A stretch of DNA of 64,000 bases from Levilactobacillus tangyuanensis (GCF_003946545.1 NZ_RHOA01000005.1:1-64000); one strand, 5' to 3'; positions 44,901 through 54,272 are shown, counted from the first letter of the stretch. Notes: a model not told the origin generated them from the sequence alone. Numbers and translations: made by a program.

Positions 44901-45033
44901 CATAAGGGAGTAACTAGCAGACCTCTGCGGCAATATCGTCAGCAAGAAGCCATTCCGGTATTGTCTTAAATAGTGAGACTTATGGGTGTCCACAATTATT
45001 TTTGTGTGCGCGCGTGGGTCTCTTTTCTTTTCC
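44901..45033 (+). promoter_or_regulatory. yybP-ykoY family (manganese-sensing) riboswitch and expression platform
   Basis: The aptamer is bounded by P1, CATAAG (44901-44906) with CTTATG (44979-44984). The hallmark 5' loop AGGGAGTAAC follows P1, then hairpin GCAGA/TCTGC, a long arm closed by GGCAATA/TATTGTC, and the 3' loop AGTGAGAC before P1 closes. Downstream, GTCTC (45018-45022) can pair with GAGAC (44975-44979), followed by TTTTCTTTTCC: a terminator that competes with P1. In this family Mn2+ stabilises the aptamer and allows readthrough, switching on export. The downstream cation ATPase fits that logic. Confidence 0.82.
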
Positions 45034-45081
45034 GCTAAATGTGGGAACGGGCCGGCCGGACACGTCAGGAGGAATGGATTA

Positions 45082-47730
45082 ATGAAGCAGCAACCGATTT
45101 ACCAACGGACGGTGGCCGACCTCTTAGAGGCCCTACAGGTCACCGAACAGGGTTTAAGTGAGCAGCAGGTTCAGGAGCGACTGGTCAAGCATGGCAAGAA
45201 TGTGTTGAATCAACAGCAGACCAGCTCGCTACTACAGAAGTTTTTGGCTCAATTCAAGGACTTCATGATTATTGTGTTATTGGCGGCGGCACTGATTGCC
45301 GGGCTGACGGGCGAGGTGGTCGATGCCGTGATCATCCTGGTAGTGGTCGTCTTAAACGCGGTCTTTGGTGTCTTTCAGGAGGCCAAGGCGGAAGAGGCCA
45401 TCAATGCGCTAAAGGAAATGTCGGCGCCTAACGCGGCCGTTCGCCGTGGCGGTGAAATCGTGACCGTTAAGAGTGAGGATCTGGTTCCCGGTGACGTGGT
45501 GCTGTTGGAAGCGGGGGATATCATTCCGGCCGACCTTCGGCTCATTGAGGTGGCCTCACTGAAGGTTGAGGAGTCCGCGTTGACCGGTGAATCGGTGCCG
45601 GTGGACAAGTCGGCCGAACGGTTGGCTGCAGCGGATCTGGCCATTGGTGACCGCACCAATATGGCCTTTATGAACAGTAACGTTACCTATGGCCGGGCGA
45701 CCGGGGTGGTTGTTGCGACCGGGATGCAGACCGAAGTCGGTCGGATTGCTGGCATGATTGAAGCGGCCGATGAGACAACGACGCCTCTGCAGGCAAACCT
45801 GACGCAACTTGGGAAATCATTAACCATTTTAATTCTAATCATCGCCGCCATTGTCTTTGGGATGGGCATGTGGCGTCAGACCGAAACCTTGGTTGACATG
45901 CTACTGACGGCCATCTCCTTGGCCGTGGCCGCTATTCCAGAAGGGTTACCGGCCATCGTCACCATCACCTTGGCCCTGGGGACCCAACGGATGGCCAAGC
46001 GGCATGCCATCGTGCGGAAATTACCGGCGGTTGAGACGCTGGGGAGTACGGACATCATTGCCTCCGATAAGACGGGGACCTTGACGCAAAACAAGATGAC
46101 CGTGGAGAAGGTTTACCGGAATCGACAATTGGTGGATGCTCACAAGCAGCATTTCCAACCGGCCGATCGGTTAGCCCAGGTCATGATTCTAAGCAACGAT
46201 ACCAAGATGACCACGGAGGGCCTGACGGGGGATCCAACCGAAACGGCACTGGTTCAATATCAATTAGACCAGGACTTTTCGGTGGAACAACTCTTAAGCG
46301 ATATGCCCCGGGTTGGCGAAATTCCGTTTGATTCGGAACGAAAGCTGATGACCACGGTGCACCCGTTGGCCGATGGTCGTTACCTGATCGCGGTTAAGGG
46401 GGCCCCCGACGAGTTGTTGAAGCGCGTCACGCAGATTGATTTGAAGGACGCGGTTTACCCGCTGGAGACGACCACGCGTGAACAAATCTTAACGACCAAT
46501 CATGATATGGCGACGCAGGCCTTACGGGTCTTGGCGTTTGCTTACCGGATTGTGCCGGAAGTTCCAACCAATTTAACTAGTGCAACAACGGAGCAAGACC
46601 TGATCTTCGCCGGACTGGTGGGGATGATTGACCCCGAACGTCCAGAGGTGGAACAGGCCGTCGCCGATGCCAAGTCAGCCGGGATTCGGGCGCTCATGAT
46701 TACGGGTGACCACCGTGACACGGCGGCCGCCATTGCCACGCGACTGGGAATCATCGACAAGGGCGAGACCGATGCCGTGATTACCGGGGCCGAGCTGGAC
46801 GAGATGGATGACGCGACCTTTGCTAAACGAGTCGGTGACTTTGCCGTGTATGCCCGGGTTGCCCCGGAGCATAAGGTGCGGATCGTGAATGCTTGGCAGC
46901 GTCACGGCAAGGTGGTGGCCATGACCGGGGACGGGGTTAACGATGCCCCGGCGCTGAAGGCCGCCGACATTGGAATTGGCATGGGGATTACCGGGACCGA
47001 AGTTTCCAAGGGGGCCAGCGATATGATTCTGGCCGACGATAATTTTTCCACCATCGTGGTGGCCGTTGAAGAGGGCCGGAAGGTCTTTGCCAATATTCAA
47101 AAGGCCATTCAGTACCTCTTATCCGCTAACCTCGGTGAAGTTCTGACCCTGTTCATGATGACCATGCTGGGTTGGCAAATCTTGGCCCCGGTCCACATCC
47201 TCTGGATTAACCTGGTGACCGACACGTTGCCAGCCATTGCTCTTGGGATCGAACCAATGGAGAAGAACATCATGCGGCAACCACCGCGGGGACGACAGTC
47301 TAACTTTTTCTCCGGTGGTGTGTTGACTGGCATTCTCTATCAAGGTCTGTTAGAAGGCCTGATCACGTTGGGCGTGTACTGGTTTGCCATCACCTATCCG
47401 GTCCATTCGGCCACGGGCTTGGCCCATGCCGACGCCTTAACCATGGCCTTTGCCACGTTAGGCTTGATTCAACTGTTCCATGCCTTTAACTCCAAGTCGA
47501 TTCATGGATCGCTGTTTACGGTTGGTCTATTCAAGAACAAGTTCTTTAACTGGGCCATCTTGATTGCCTTTGGCTTGTTAGCCGCAACCATCTTGATTCC
47601 AGGATTAAATGGGATGTTCCACGTGACGCATTTAGACTGGCACCAATGGGCAACGGTTCTGATTGCCTCATTCCTGATGGTGGTCATCGTGGAAATCGTT
47701 AAGTTCTTCCAGCGCCGCGTGGTAAAATAA
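45082..47730 (+). CDS. P-type cation-transporting ATPase, probable Mn2+/Ca2+ exporter
   Basis: P2A (SERCA-like) ATPase of 882 residues. N-terminal cation ATPase domain, TGESVPVDK (actuator), PEGLPAIVT (M4 ion-binding), [11 protein letters not shown] with phosphorylated Asp329, [22 protein letters not shown], and NLVTDTLPA in M6. About ten membrane helices. The ATG at 45082 has AGGAGG upstream; longer in-frame starts run back into the riboswitch leader. Calcium-type motifs plus control by a yybP-ykoY riboswitch match the YoaB/MgtA exporters of lactococci and streptococci, so manganese efflux is the best guess. Lactobacilli hoard Mn2+, making an Mn-gated exporter sensible. Confidence 0.9.
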   Translation: MKQQPIYQRTVADLLEALQVTEQGLSEQQVQERLVKHGKNVLNQQQTSSLLQKFLAQFKDFMIIVLLAAALIAGLTGEVVDAVIILVVVVLNAVFGVFQEAKAEEAINALKEMSAPNAAVRRGGEIVTVKSEDLVPGDVVLLEAGDIIPADLRLIEVASLKVEESALTGESVPVDKSAERLAAADLAIGDRTNMAFMNSNVTYGRATGVVVATGMQTEVGRIAGMIEAADETTTPLQANLTQLGKSLTILILIIAAIVFGMGMWRQTETLVDMLLTAISLAVAAIPEGLPAIVTITLALGTQRMAKRHAIVRKLPAVETLGSTDIIASDKTGTLTQNKMTVEKVYRNRQLVDAHKQHFQPADRLAQVMILSNDTKMTTEGLTGDPTETALVQYQLDQDFSVEQLLSDMPRVGEIPFDSERKLMTTVHPLADGRYLIAVKGAPDELLKRVTQIDLKDAVYPLETTTREQILTTNHDMATQALRVLAFAYRIVPEVPTNLTSATTEQDLIFAGLVGMIDPERPEVEQAVADAKSAGIRALMITGDHRDTAAAIATRLGIIDKGETDAVITGAELDEMDDATFAKRVGDFAVYARVAPEHKVRIVNAWQRHGKVVAMTGDGVNDAPALKAADIGIGMGITGTEVSKGASDMILADDNFSTIVVAVEEGRKVFANIQKAIQYLLSANLGEVLTLFMMTMLGWQILAPVHILWINLVTDTLPAIALGIEPMEKNIMRQPPRGRQSNFFSGGVLTGILYQGLLEGLITLGVYWFAITYPVHSATGLAHADALTMAFATLGLIQLFHAFNSKSIHGSLFTVGLFKNKFFNWAILIAFGLLAATILIPGLNGMFHVTHLDWHQWATVLIASFLMVVIVEIVKFFQRRVVK

Positions 47731-47762
47731 GACTAATGATCTTTTAGAAAGTGGTGACGACG

Positions 47763-48944
47763 GTGTCCTTAACCTATGAAGCGTGTTTACAGGCAGTTGA
47801 AGTGGTCCTGGCGAGCGGAAGCGTGCCCACCATTGTTGGTGAGGCCGGGATCGGCAAGTCGGCCCTGGTGGCCGATCTAGCCGCCAAACGTGGGGCCAAG
47901 CTTTTCACGACGGTGGTTAGCCTGGTTGAAAAGGGAGATCTGGTGATCCCCGTGCCGCCATTGACCACCGACTCGTTTATTCAGACCGCTGACTACGGGT
48001 CGCTGGCCGACGTCCAGTTTGGTTATTCGCATACCCTAGTCGCCATGATTCGCCAGGCCGAGGCGCACCCGGACCAGGAGATTATTTGGTTCCTGGATGA
48101 ATTTAACCGGGGGACGCAGGCGGTGCAAAGTGAATTAATGAACCTCGTCTTACAACGACAAATAAACACGTTAAAACTGCCACGACAGGTCCGCCTGATC
48201 CTGGCCGAAAATCCGGATGCCACCATGGCAGGCTTTGAACAGAGTCATTATGGGGTGACGCCGGGGGATGCCGCGATCGCCGACCGGACGACTCGGCTGA
48301 TCCTACGGGCTGATGCGGCCAGCTGGTTAGACTGGGCAACGGCCGAAACGGCTGGGCAACCTCGAATTGACCCGCTAGTCACGACTTACCTTGCCGAAAA
48401 TCCCGGGGATCTGTATGTCGCCGCTACGGGGACGATGGCGGATGATGATTTACAGCCCACACCCCGAGCATGGGAACGGGTTTCCCGGGCATTACGTGAG
48501 GTTGATCGACAAAACCTCTGGGGCCACCTGGACATGTTGACGGCAATTCTTCAGGGGAACTTAGGCGTGACGGTGGGCATGGCGTTTGCCGGGTATATCA
48601 GTGAGCAACGTCCCGGCTTGACCGTTGAACAGGCCTTTCAGGCCGCTGACGCCGTGACCGTTTTCAATGATCTGGTTCCGGCCCAACAGCAACAGGTGCT
48701 GCAAATGTGTCTCGACTCGCAGACGAACTGGCCGCTCACAGATGCGGCTAATGCCACTCGATTTGCCGAACTTTTAGCACTCTGCCCGCCGGATGGTCAG
48801 TTTGCCATTGCCCAGGCGATGGCCGATCTGCCGGATTTGTTGGAACAACTGGCGGACCGCGTTGACCTGACACCGGCCGTTGCCAGTCTGTATCAGTTGT
48901 TGACCAAGATAGGTCAACGGAGTAGCCAGATCGAGGTGTCGTAA
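47763..48944 (+). CDS. MoxR-type AAA+ ATPase
   Basis: AAA+ chaperone-like ATPase (394 residues from the chosen GTG). Walker A GEAGIGKSALV near residue 28, Walker B with IIWFLDEFNRG, and a sensor segment RLILAENPDA. The C-terminal lid region is less conserved. MoxR ATPases usually work with a VWA protein to mature or remodel a target; the next gene is such a partner, overlapping by one base (TAATG). The start is uncertain: GTG at 47751 would add four residues. Confidence 0.88.
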   Translation: MSLTYEACLQAVEVVLASGSVPTIVGEAGIGKSALVADLAAKRGAKLFTTVVSLVEKGDLVIPVPPLTTDSFIQTADYGSLADVQFGYSHTLVAMIRQAEAHPDQEIIWFLDEFNRGTQAVQSELMNLVLQRQINTLKLPRQVRLILAENPDATMAGFEQSHYGVTPGDAAIADRTTRLILRADAASWLDWATAETAGQPRIDPLVTTYLAENPGDLYVAATGTMADDDLQPTPRAWERVSRALREVDRQNLWGHLDMLTAILQGNLGVTVGMAFAGYISEQRPGLTVEQAFQAADAVTVFNDLVPAQQQQVLQMCLDSQTNWPLTDAANATRFAELLALCPPDGQFAIAQAMADLPDLLEQLADRVDLTPAVASLYQLLTKIGQRSSQIEVS

Positions 48945-50293
48945 TGGCTAATTTAAGTCAATCGTTACGGCAACTGACCACGCTCCCTGGTGAGCAGCGG
49001 TCATCAGCAACCGCCAAGATCTATCGTGACGCGGTCATTTATCTGTTGCGAACCGATCCCTTCTATGGTCGGGTTCTTAGCCGCCTAACCGTGACCACCG
49101 CTGACCAGCAGCGGTGGCCTTTGGCGTTGGTGGGGACCACCGATGACTGGCAATTGCGGCTAGGGAGTCAGGCGCTGGCTAATAGTCATTGGACTGGCCC
49201 ACAAATGGTCGCCATGCTGCGACATACGGTGTTGCACCTGCTGTGGCGCCATCCGGACCGATATGCCGATCAGCAAGGGCCAACGCAGGCGCCCTTGGTT
49301 CGCTGGGCGACGGATGCGGCGGTCAATGATTACCTGACGGATTTACCCGCCGGCGCCGTCACCAGTGCTAAGCTGAGCCAGCTGCTTGGACATCCGGTAG
49401 AGCCACGTCAAGACTCGGCGGTCTATTTGGACCAGTTGCGCCGATGGCAGGCGGCCTCACAGGCCGGTACCGATCGCCAGGCGGGCAGCGTTGGTGGGGC
49501 CTTGGCCGATCAGAATTCGGCTAGCGGGGCCGTGACCCCGGGGACAACCCCCAGCGCACATGACGGCCACGAGGATTGGCAGACCGGAGCACTCACGAAC
49601 GCGACCAGTCGCGAGCAATGGCGTTCTCAGCTCTTTCAAGACGTTAGTGGGTCCTTATCGACTAAGCAGCGAGGAACGCTGCCAGGCAGCATCCAGGCGG
49701 CATTAACCCCGATGGTTGCGGAACACTCGTTGAATTGGCGGGCGTTGTTGCGTCGTGGACTGGGCCAGGTTCCGGCCGGTCGCCAGGCGGCGTACGGTCG
49801 TTTCAATCGCTGCCAACCTTATCGGATGGAATTACCCGGCACCTTGGTCCAGACCTGGCAGAAGATTGCAATCTTTGTGGATGAGTCCGGTTCCATGGGT
49901 AACGATGAAATTAGTTATCTCTTGGGGCAAATCGCCACTATCCTGACCGTCTATCCGGCGACCGTCTCGGTGTATCCCTTCGACACGCAGGTCCATGAGG
50001 ACGCGGCGTTTACATTGGCACAGCGGCCACGGCAATTAAAACGGACCGGTGGCGGTGGGACACGGTTTCAGGCGGTCTTCGATGCCTTGCCCCGCTTGAT
50101 AGGCGGGCAATCGGGTGAACTCGTGATCATCTTGACGGATGGCTTTGGCGAGAATGCGATCCGACCAACGACCCCGGCAACGTTGCTTTGGTTGCTGACG
50201 AGTCCGGTCGAGAAATTTTCCGTTGAACGAGCACCCGGGACCGTGATCAGCCTAACGACCGATCCCCAGTGGCAAGCCCTAAGGAGGCAATGA
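48944..50293 (+). CDS. VWA-domain protein with degenerate metallopeptidase-like N-domain
   Basis: A 449-residue partner of the MoxR ATPase, DUF2201/VWA-metallopeptidase type. The N-terminal half has TVLHLLWRHPDRYAD (about 90-104), the position of the zincin motif; the expected HExxH glutamate is not there, so catalysis is doubtful. A low-complexity linker (about 165-215) follows. The VWA domain starts near residue 305 with FVDESGSMGNDE (MIDAS DxSxS) and continues to ILTDGFGENA. Overlaps the ATPase gene by one base. Substrate unknown. Confidence 0.88.
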   Translation: MANLSQSLRQLTTLPGEQRSSATAKIYRDAVIYLLRTDPFYGRVLSRLTVTTADQQRWPLALVGTTDDWQLRLGSQALANSHWTGPQMVAMLRHTVLHLLWRHPDRYADQQGPTQAPLVRWATDAAVNDYLTDLPAGAVTSAKLSQLLGHPVEPRQDSAVYLDQLRRWQAASQAGTDRQAGSVGGALADQNSASGAVTPGTTPSAHDGHEDWQTGALTNATSREQWRSQLFQDVSGSLSTKQRGTLPGSIQAALTPMVAEHSLNWRALLRRGLGQVPAGRQAAYGRFNRCQPYRMELPGTLVQTWQKIAIFVDESGSMGNDEISYLLGQIATILTVYPATVSVYPFDTQVHEDAAFTLAQRPRQLKRTGGGGTRFQAVFDALPRLIGGQSGELVIILTDGFGENAIRPTTPATLLWLLTSPVEKFSVERAPGTVISLTTDPQWQALRRQ

Positions 50294-50295
50294 GC

Positions 50296-50589
50296 ATGAC
50301 AACCTTAACCGCCAAAGAATTACGAGCGTTATTAAAACAAACGGCCGCCTTCAAAAATGCCCAGGCCATCCTGGCCGATGAATGGGGGGCCCGCGCGGAT
50401 GAGAATCCCTTGTTTCGGGCCCCTATCAGCGTGGCCGATCTCCAGTTTGCCAAGAAGTTACAGGCAACGGGTGTCAGTCAACGTGGGGTGGACTTTGACG
50501 ATTATGCCGCCGTTCAAGATTGGATCGCGGCGAATCGCCAATTCCTGACCGAGACCGATCTGACCTGGTTGCGACGGCCATTTGATTAA
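50296..50589 (+). CDS. Small hypothetical protein of the MoxR-VWA operon
   Basis: 97-residue soluble, helical protein of unknown family. ATG at 50296 has AGGAGG 8 nt upstream; the ATG at 50290 overlaps the VWA stop codon but is only 2 nt from that site. It begins right after the VWA gene (2-nt gap), so it is probably a third component or adaptor. Features seen: VSVADLQFAKKLQATG-like segment and an acidic C-terminus ending RRPFD. Confidence 0.8.
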   Translation: MTTLTAKELRALLKQTAAFKNAQAILADEWGARADENPLFRAPISVADLQFAKKLQATGVSQRGVDFDDYAAVQDWIAANRQFLTETDLTWLRRPFD

Positions 50590-50613
50590 TTTGAAGGTGT
50601 AAAGAAAAAACCC

Positions 50614-50642
50614 TTTACATCATATCCAGAAACTGGTATATT
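50614..50642 (+). promoter_or_regulatory. Promoter of rpsP
   Basis: TTTACA (50614-50619), 17-nt spacer, TATATT (50637-50642). A 6-bp inverted repeat GTAAAG/CTTTAC overlaps the -35 (50599-50618 region). Confidence 0.8.
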
Positions 50643-50676
50643 ATTACACGTTGAAAGAAATACAGGAGGTGTCTAC

Positions 50677-50952
50677 ATGTCAGTTAAGATTCGTTTAAAG
50701 CGGATGGGCTCAAAGAAGCGTCCATTCTACCGGGTTGTGGTTGCCGATTCACGGAGCCCTCGTGACGGTCGTTTCATCGAACAAGTTGGAACGTACAATC
50801 CAGTTACCCAACCAGCAACGATTACGTTAAAGGAAGAATCTATCATGAACTGGTTGAACAACGGTGCTCAACCTTCAGATACGGTTAAGACTTTGCTTTC
50901 TAACGCTGGTATCATGAAGCAATACCACGAAGCTAAGTACACTAAGAAGTAG
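50677..50952 (+). CDS. rpsP: 30S ribosomal protein S16
   Basis: S16 (91 residues), an early assembly protein of the small subunit. Starts with [31 protein letters not shown], of which the key motif is [15 protein letters not shown] strong AGGAGG site precedes the ATG. It leads the conserved rpsP-khpA-rimM-trmD group. Confidence 0.98.
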   Translation: MSVKIRLKRMGSKKRPFYRVVVADSRSPRDGRFIEQVGTYNPVTQPATITLKEESIMNWLNNGAQPSDTVKTLLSNAGIMKQYHEAKYTKK

Positions 50953-50961
50953 TGATTAGCG

Positions 50962-51222
50962 ATGACCGATTTTAAGGCACTAATTCTAGCAATTGTTAGC
51001 CCACTCGTTGAACATCCCGAAGACTTGGTGGTGACACCAGTCGAGACGGACCGGTTCTACGAATATCGGTTAGCTGTCCACCCCGACGATGTCGGCCGTG
51101 TGATTGGCAAACAAGGCCGTGTGGCGCAGGCAATCCGTACGATCGTCTACAGCGTCCGCGTGCAAGGTAATAAACGGGTGCGACTCATCATTGATGACCG
51201 CCCGGCAAAGACTCTCGAGTGA
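50962..51222 (+). CDS. khpA: KH-domain RNA-binding protein KhpA (YlqC)
   Basis: Small RNA-binding protein (86 residues) with one KH domain: RVIGKQGRVAQAIRTIV contains the GxxG loop. In Gram-positive bacteria it pairs with KhpB (Jag) and influences cell elongation and small RNA regulation. It sits between rpsP and rimM as in B. subtilis (ylqC). A terminator-like hairpin overlaps its stop codon. Confidence 0.94.
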   Translation: MTDFKALILAIVSPLVEHPEDLVVTPVETDRFYEYRLAVHPDDVGRVIGKQGRVAQAIRTIVYSVRVQGNKRVRLIIDDRPAKTLE

Positions 51223-51249
51223 GGCGGCGACGTTTCCCTCGAGTTTTTT
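51214..51249 (+). terminator. Putative terminator after khpA
   Basis: CTCGAG at 51214-51219 pairs with CTCGAG at 51238-51243, extended by a few G-C pairs, then six T. The left arm overlaps the khpA stop codon. Confidence 0.55.
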
Positions 51250-51334
51250 GTATCTCAAGATAAATCAGACGTGCTGACCAGGACACTGGCGTCAGGACAT
51301 TAAAAAAATTATGAATGAAGAGGAGGCTGGTAAC

Positions 51335-51853
51335 ATGGCCTATTATACCGTTGGCACGATTGTTAACACGCATGGGATTAAGGGCGAGGTGCGGGTCATT
51401 GCAACGACAGACTTTCCGGAAAGTCGTTTCGCAGTTGGATCCACGCTCTACCTTTTCCAGCAGGGACAGGCGAAGCCACTAACGTTGCAGGTGGCGTCGA
51501 TGCGTAAACACAAGCAGTTCTACCTATTGAGTTTTGAAGGTAAGCCTTCCATTAATGATGTGGAAATTTACAAGCAGGGAACGCTGAAGGTCACCGACAA
51601 TGAGTTGGAAACGGGCGACCTACAACCTGGCGAATACTATTATCATCAAATCGTTGGGCTGAAGGTGGTTACCGAAGATGGCGAGGAACTGGGTAAGATT
51701 AAGGAAATTCTTGCACCGGGGGCCAACGACGTCTGGGTGGTTGACCGGCCAGGTAAGGACGACTTGTTATTACCAAAGATTGACCAAGTGATTAAGACCG
51801 TCGACTTAGATGCCGGCCAGGTCACGGTTGAACTGATGGAGGGACTCGAGTAA
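51335..51853 (+). CDS. rimM: Ribosome maturation factor RimM
   Basis: Assists 30S head assembly by binding S19 (172 residues). N-terminal RimM domain with [24 protein letters not shown]-terminal PRC-barrel with [16 protein letters not shown] at 51335 has GAGGAGG 8 nt upstream; the ATG at 51311 lies before that site. The stop overlaps the trmD ATG (TAATG). Confidence 0.95.
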   Translation: MAYYTVGTIVNTHGIKGEVRVIATTDFPESRFAVGSTLYLFQQGQAKPLTLQVASMRKHKQFYLLSFEGKPSINDVEIYKQGTLKVTDNELETGDLQPGEYYYHQIVGLKVVTEDGEELGKIKEILAPGANDVWVVDRPGKDDLLLPKIDQVIKTVDLDAGQVTVELMEGLE

Positions 51854-52632
51854 TGCGGATCGATGTTTTAAGTTTATTTCCAGATATGTTCTCAGGTCCC
51901 ATGCACGACTCCATCGTTGGTAAGGCCATTCAGAATGGTCATCTGACCATGCCGGTGACGAACTTCCGTGACTACTCCACCAATAAGCACGGGAATGTTG
52001 ACGATTACCCATTTGGTGGGGGGGCCGGGATGTTACTGCAACCCCAACCGATCTTTGATGCTCTGAAGGCCACCGAGGAACAGGCCGCGGCCGAGGGCTT
52101 ACCCAAAGGTCGGGTGATCTTGCTCGATCCCGCCGGGGTGACCTTCAATCAACACGTTGCGGAGGAGTTTGCCCACGAGGAGCATTTAACCTTCCTGTGT
52201 GGCCATTATGAGGGCTATGACGAACGAATTCGGACGCTGGTGACCGATGAGGTGTCCCTGGGTGACTTCGTGCTCACGGGGGGCGAATTGGCCTCTATGG
52301 TCATGATCGATGCCACGGTGCGGTTGTTGCCTGGTGTCTTAGGAAACGCCGAATCGGCGCCGGGAGATTCGTTCTCCTCAGGCCTCTTGGAATACCCGCA
52401 ATATACCCGTCCGGCCGAATTCCGGGGGATGCAGGTTCCACCAGTCCTGACGAGTGGTGACCATGGCAAAATTGCCGAATGGCAGCAAAAGGAGGCCCTT
52501 CGCCGGACCTATCAACGGCGGCCGGATCTGATCGATCACAGTAAGTTAACCGCCGAACAGAAACGATTGTTAGCAGATGTTCGGATTGAGGAAGAGGAAC
52601 GACAGGCGGCGGCCAAGGGGTCAAGAAAATAA
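51853..52632 (+). CDS. trmD: tRNA (guanine37-N1)-methyltransferase
   Basis: TrmD (259 residues) makes m1G37, which prevents +1 frameshifting. SPOUT knot segments: [43 protein letters not shown] and the knot [21 protein letters not shown], whose core is [14 protein letters not shown]. Coupled to rimM by a one-base overlap. Followed by the rplS promoter and leader. Confidence 0.97.
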   Translation: MRIDVLSLFPDMFSGPMHDSIVGKAIQNGHLTMPVTNFRDYSTNKHGNVDDYPFGGGAGMLLQPQPIFDALKATEEQAAAEGLPKGRVILLDPAGVTFNQHVAEEFAHEEHLTFLCGHYEGYDERIRTLVTDEVSLGDFVLTGGELASMVMIDATVRLLPGVLGNAESAPGDSFSSGLLEYPQYTRPAEFRGMQVPPVLTSGDHGKIAEWQQKEALRRTYQRRPDLIDHSKLTAEQKRLLADVRIEEEERQAAAKGSRK

Positions 52633-52634
52633 CC

Positions 52635-52663
52635 TTTACAGGCATATGCTGATATGGTAGACT
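52635..52663 (+). promoter_or_regulatory. Promoter of rplS
   Basis: TTTACA (52635-52640), 17-nt spacer, TAGACT (52658-52663). Confidence 0.72.
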
Positions 52664-52669
52664 TGTCTT

Positions 52670-52740
52670 TGGCTGTTTAGCCACAGAAACAACATTCCGC
52701 TGTCGAAACCGAGGATGAATGTTGGCGAAAGGATAGATTA
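52670..52740 (+). promoter_or_regulatory. Ribosomal protein L19 leader
   Basis: Short leader before rplS with hairpins GGCT/AGCC (about 52671-52682) and AACATTC/GAATGTT (about 52690-52721), followed by GGCGAAAGGATAG at the ribosome binding site. Fits the L19 leader family of Firmicutes, an autoregulatory RNA; not checked with a covariance model. Confidence 0.6.
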
Positions 52741-52744
52741 AATT

Positions 52745-53107
52745 ATGCGCCAAAACAATTTGATTGCTAAGATTAACCAAGAACAATTACGGGACGATGT
52801 TCCTGACTTCCGTGCCGGTGACACTGTTCGTGTCCACGCCCGGATCGTTGAAGGTACGCGTGAACGTATCCAATTGTTTGAAGGGGTTGTCATCAAGCGT
52901 AAGGGTGCCGGTATCCAGGCTACCTATACTGTACGTAAGATCAGTAACGGTGTCGGTGTTGAACGGATTTTCCCAGTAAACTCACCACGTGTTGCTCAGA
53001 TTGACGTTATTCGTCAAGGTCGCGTACGTCGTGCTAAGTTGTACTACCTCCGTGATCTTAATGGTAAGGCTGCGCGGATTCCAGAACGCCGTCGTGCTGC
53101 TAAGTAA
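52745..53107 (+). CDS. rplS: 50S ribosomal protein L19
   Basis: L19 (120 residues), located at the subunit interface. Canonical segments: [55 protein letters not shown] and a basic C-terminus. It has its own promoter and leader separate from trmD. A strong terminator follows. Confidence 0.98.
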   Translation: MRQNNLIAKINQEQLRDDVPDFRAGDTVRVHARIVEGTRERIQLFEGVVIKRKGAGIQATYTVRKISNGVGVERIFPVNSPRVAQIDVIRQGRVRRAKLYYLRDLNGKAARIPERRRAAK

Positions 53108-53117
53108 GTCACACTTA

Positions 53118-53148
53118 AACATCAACCCGTCGTGGTTGGTGTTTTTTT
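53118..53148 (+). terminator. Terminator after rplS
   Basis: 10-bp stem AACATCAACC/GGTTGGTGTT (one G-T pair), 6-nt loop, seven T. Confidence 0.9.
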
Positions 53149-53176
53149 GTAGGATTGAACTTTTTTAAAATAATCC

Positions 53177-53205
53177 TTGACGATCGTCACTTTGTCGTGT
53201 ATAGT
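53177..53205 (+). promoter_or_regulatory. Promoter of an orphan RNA unit
   Basis: TTGACG (53177-53182), 17-nt spacer, TATAGT (53200-53205). Strong, but no protein gene starts before the terminator at 53284-53325. Confidence 0.78.
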
Positions 53206-53211
53206 TATCTA

Positions 53212-53325
53212 TTAGAGTTTAAGAGATGCTAATAACGTGATTCAGAGAGATTGGTTAGCAAGCCGGAGTTTCTTAGATTTTAAAAGTCGTCCGCTCATTC
53301 AGCTGGAATGAGGGACGACTTTTTT
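53212..53325 (+). ncRNA. Candidate small RNA or relic leader
   Basis: A transcript of about 114 nt is implied by the promoter at 53177 and the terminator ending at 53325. It contains AGAGAGATTGGTTAGCAAGC but no credible ORF; the best is a 24-codon GTG frame without a ribosome binding site. The AGAGAG start and the terminator shape recall a T-box leader, yet the invariant T-box TGG-ACC-CG bulge is missing. So it is either an independent sRNA or a decayed leader. The next 100 nt (53326-53430) show nothing recognisable. Confidence 0.5.
53284..53325 (+). terminator. Terminator of the orphan RNA unit
   Basis: AAGTCGTC/GACGACTT and CTCATTC/GAATGAG form a two-part stem of about 16 bp, 5-nt loop, then six T. 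Confidence 0.92.
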
Positions 53326-53438
53326 GTGCTTGAATTTATAGGCGATCGCAATGGTAGGAGCGAGTGTCCAGATTGTCGTTGTCAAATTCCTTATTCAGCT
53401 ACTGGTTGAAAGTGTTTCGGACGAATTGGTTTTTGTGT

Positions 53439-53472
53439 TTGACTTTTCCCCCCAAAAAAAAAGTGCTAAACT
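53439..53472 (+). promoter_or_regulatory. Putative promoter with C6A9 tract, secreted protein B
   Basis: TTGACT (53439-53444) and TAAACT (53467-53472) are 22 nt apart, with six C and nine A in the spacer. Same over-long layout as the promoter of paralogue A at 41930. Confidence 0.4.
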
Positions 53473-53495
53473 GGGTAATAGTGGGAGGGATTCAT

Positions 53496-54272
53496 ATGAA
53501 AAAAATGATTCAGGCACTGGCCGTTTTGGTTGCCGGTGCTGGGGTTCTTGGTGTGTCGAGTGTGACGGCTTCCGCAAACAGTCAATATTCGGCAAAGCGG
53601 TCAAAGTCAGTTCGGTTGGTTTGGCGGAAGAGCATGAAGCGCCACGCCTTTCAAGCCACAACTGGAGCGCGGTATTCTAAGCATTTGGGCATTCGTTACA
53701 GTAACAACGATGTTACCCCAACGGTGACCTGGTACACGGATGCTCACGAAAAGCTCTACAAGAAGAATAAGGGGCACAATGCCATTTACTACCATGTCAA
53801 GAGTGCCGATGGGACCTTGCAAGGCTGGATCTGGCGGGGGTACTTGAAGACGCCTAAGAAGGCGGCCACACCAACAGTGGACACGTCGGCCGATTCTGGT
53901 AAAACCGTCGACGACATTGCCATGACGCGGTATTTGTTCCCCAATTCCATCTATGATGCCAAGTTGCATAATGCTGCAAATAACTTCTTGAGTACTGATG
54001 AATTTTCTGCCGTGAGTGATATGCGAGACAACATGAGTAGCCAAGTGGCCTTCTTCACGCCATTCAAGACGACGAAGTACATTGACTTTCAGAGTAAGGA
54101 TCCTAACAGCCTGAAGTCGATTGATGCCGCTTTGACCGCTGCCGGGTATGATGCCAAGACTAGAAGCACGACGTACAGTGGTTGGTACGTTGGTGGTAGT
54201 CTGGTTAGCCTGGACTCCTCATACGAAGGAATCGAACCTGGTGAAGGTATCATCTACTTAATCCAAAAGTAA
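53496..54272 (+). CDS. Secreted SH3-like protein, paralogue B
   Basis: 258-residue exported protein. ATG at 53496 follows GGGAGGG and begins a clean signal peptide (KKMIQALAVLVAGAGVLG, cut near TASA-N); longer in-frame starts are rejected. Residues about 28-119 differ from paralogue A at only two positions, while the genes differ at many synonymous sites. The C-terminal half diverges except for the LTAAGYDAKTR segment and a YEGIEPGEGIIYL end. A surface or wall-binding role is inferred from the signal peptide and the basic aromatic domain. Confidence 0.85.
   Translation: MKKMIQALAVLVAGAGVLGVSSVTASANSQYSAKRSKSVRLVWRKSMKRHAFQATTGARYSKHLGIRYSNNDVTPTVTWYTDAHEKLYKKNKGHNAIYYHVKSADGTLQGWIWRGYLKTPKKAATPTVDTSADSGKTVDDIAMTRYLFPNSIYDAKLHNAANNFLSTDEFSAVSDMRDNMSSQVAFFTPFKTTKYIDFQSKDPNSLKSIDAALTAAGYDAKTRSTTYSGWYVGGSLVSLDSSYEGIEPGEGIIYLIQK

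Noticed and set aside
53212-53325. Full T-box riboswitch
   Set aside because: The invariant T-box bulge sequence and a downstream amino acid gene are missing, so only an sRNA or relic is proposed.
53351-53680. Plus-strand 109-codon frame overlapping the start of secreted protein B
   Set aside because: It is a frame-shifted shadow of the paralogue B signal peptide region without a start signal.
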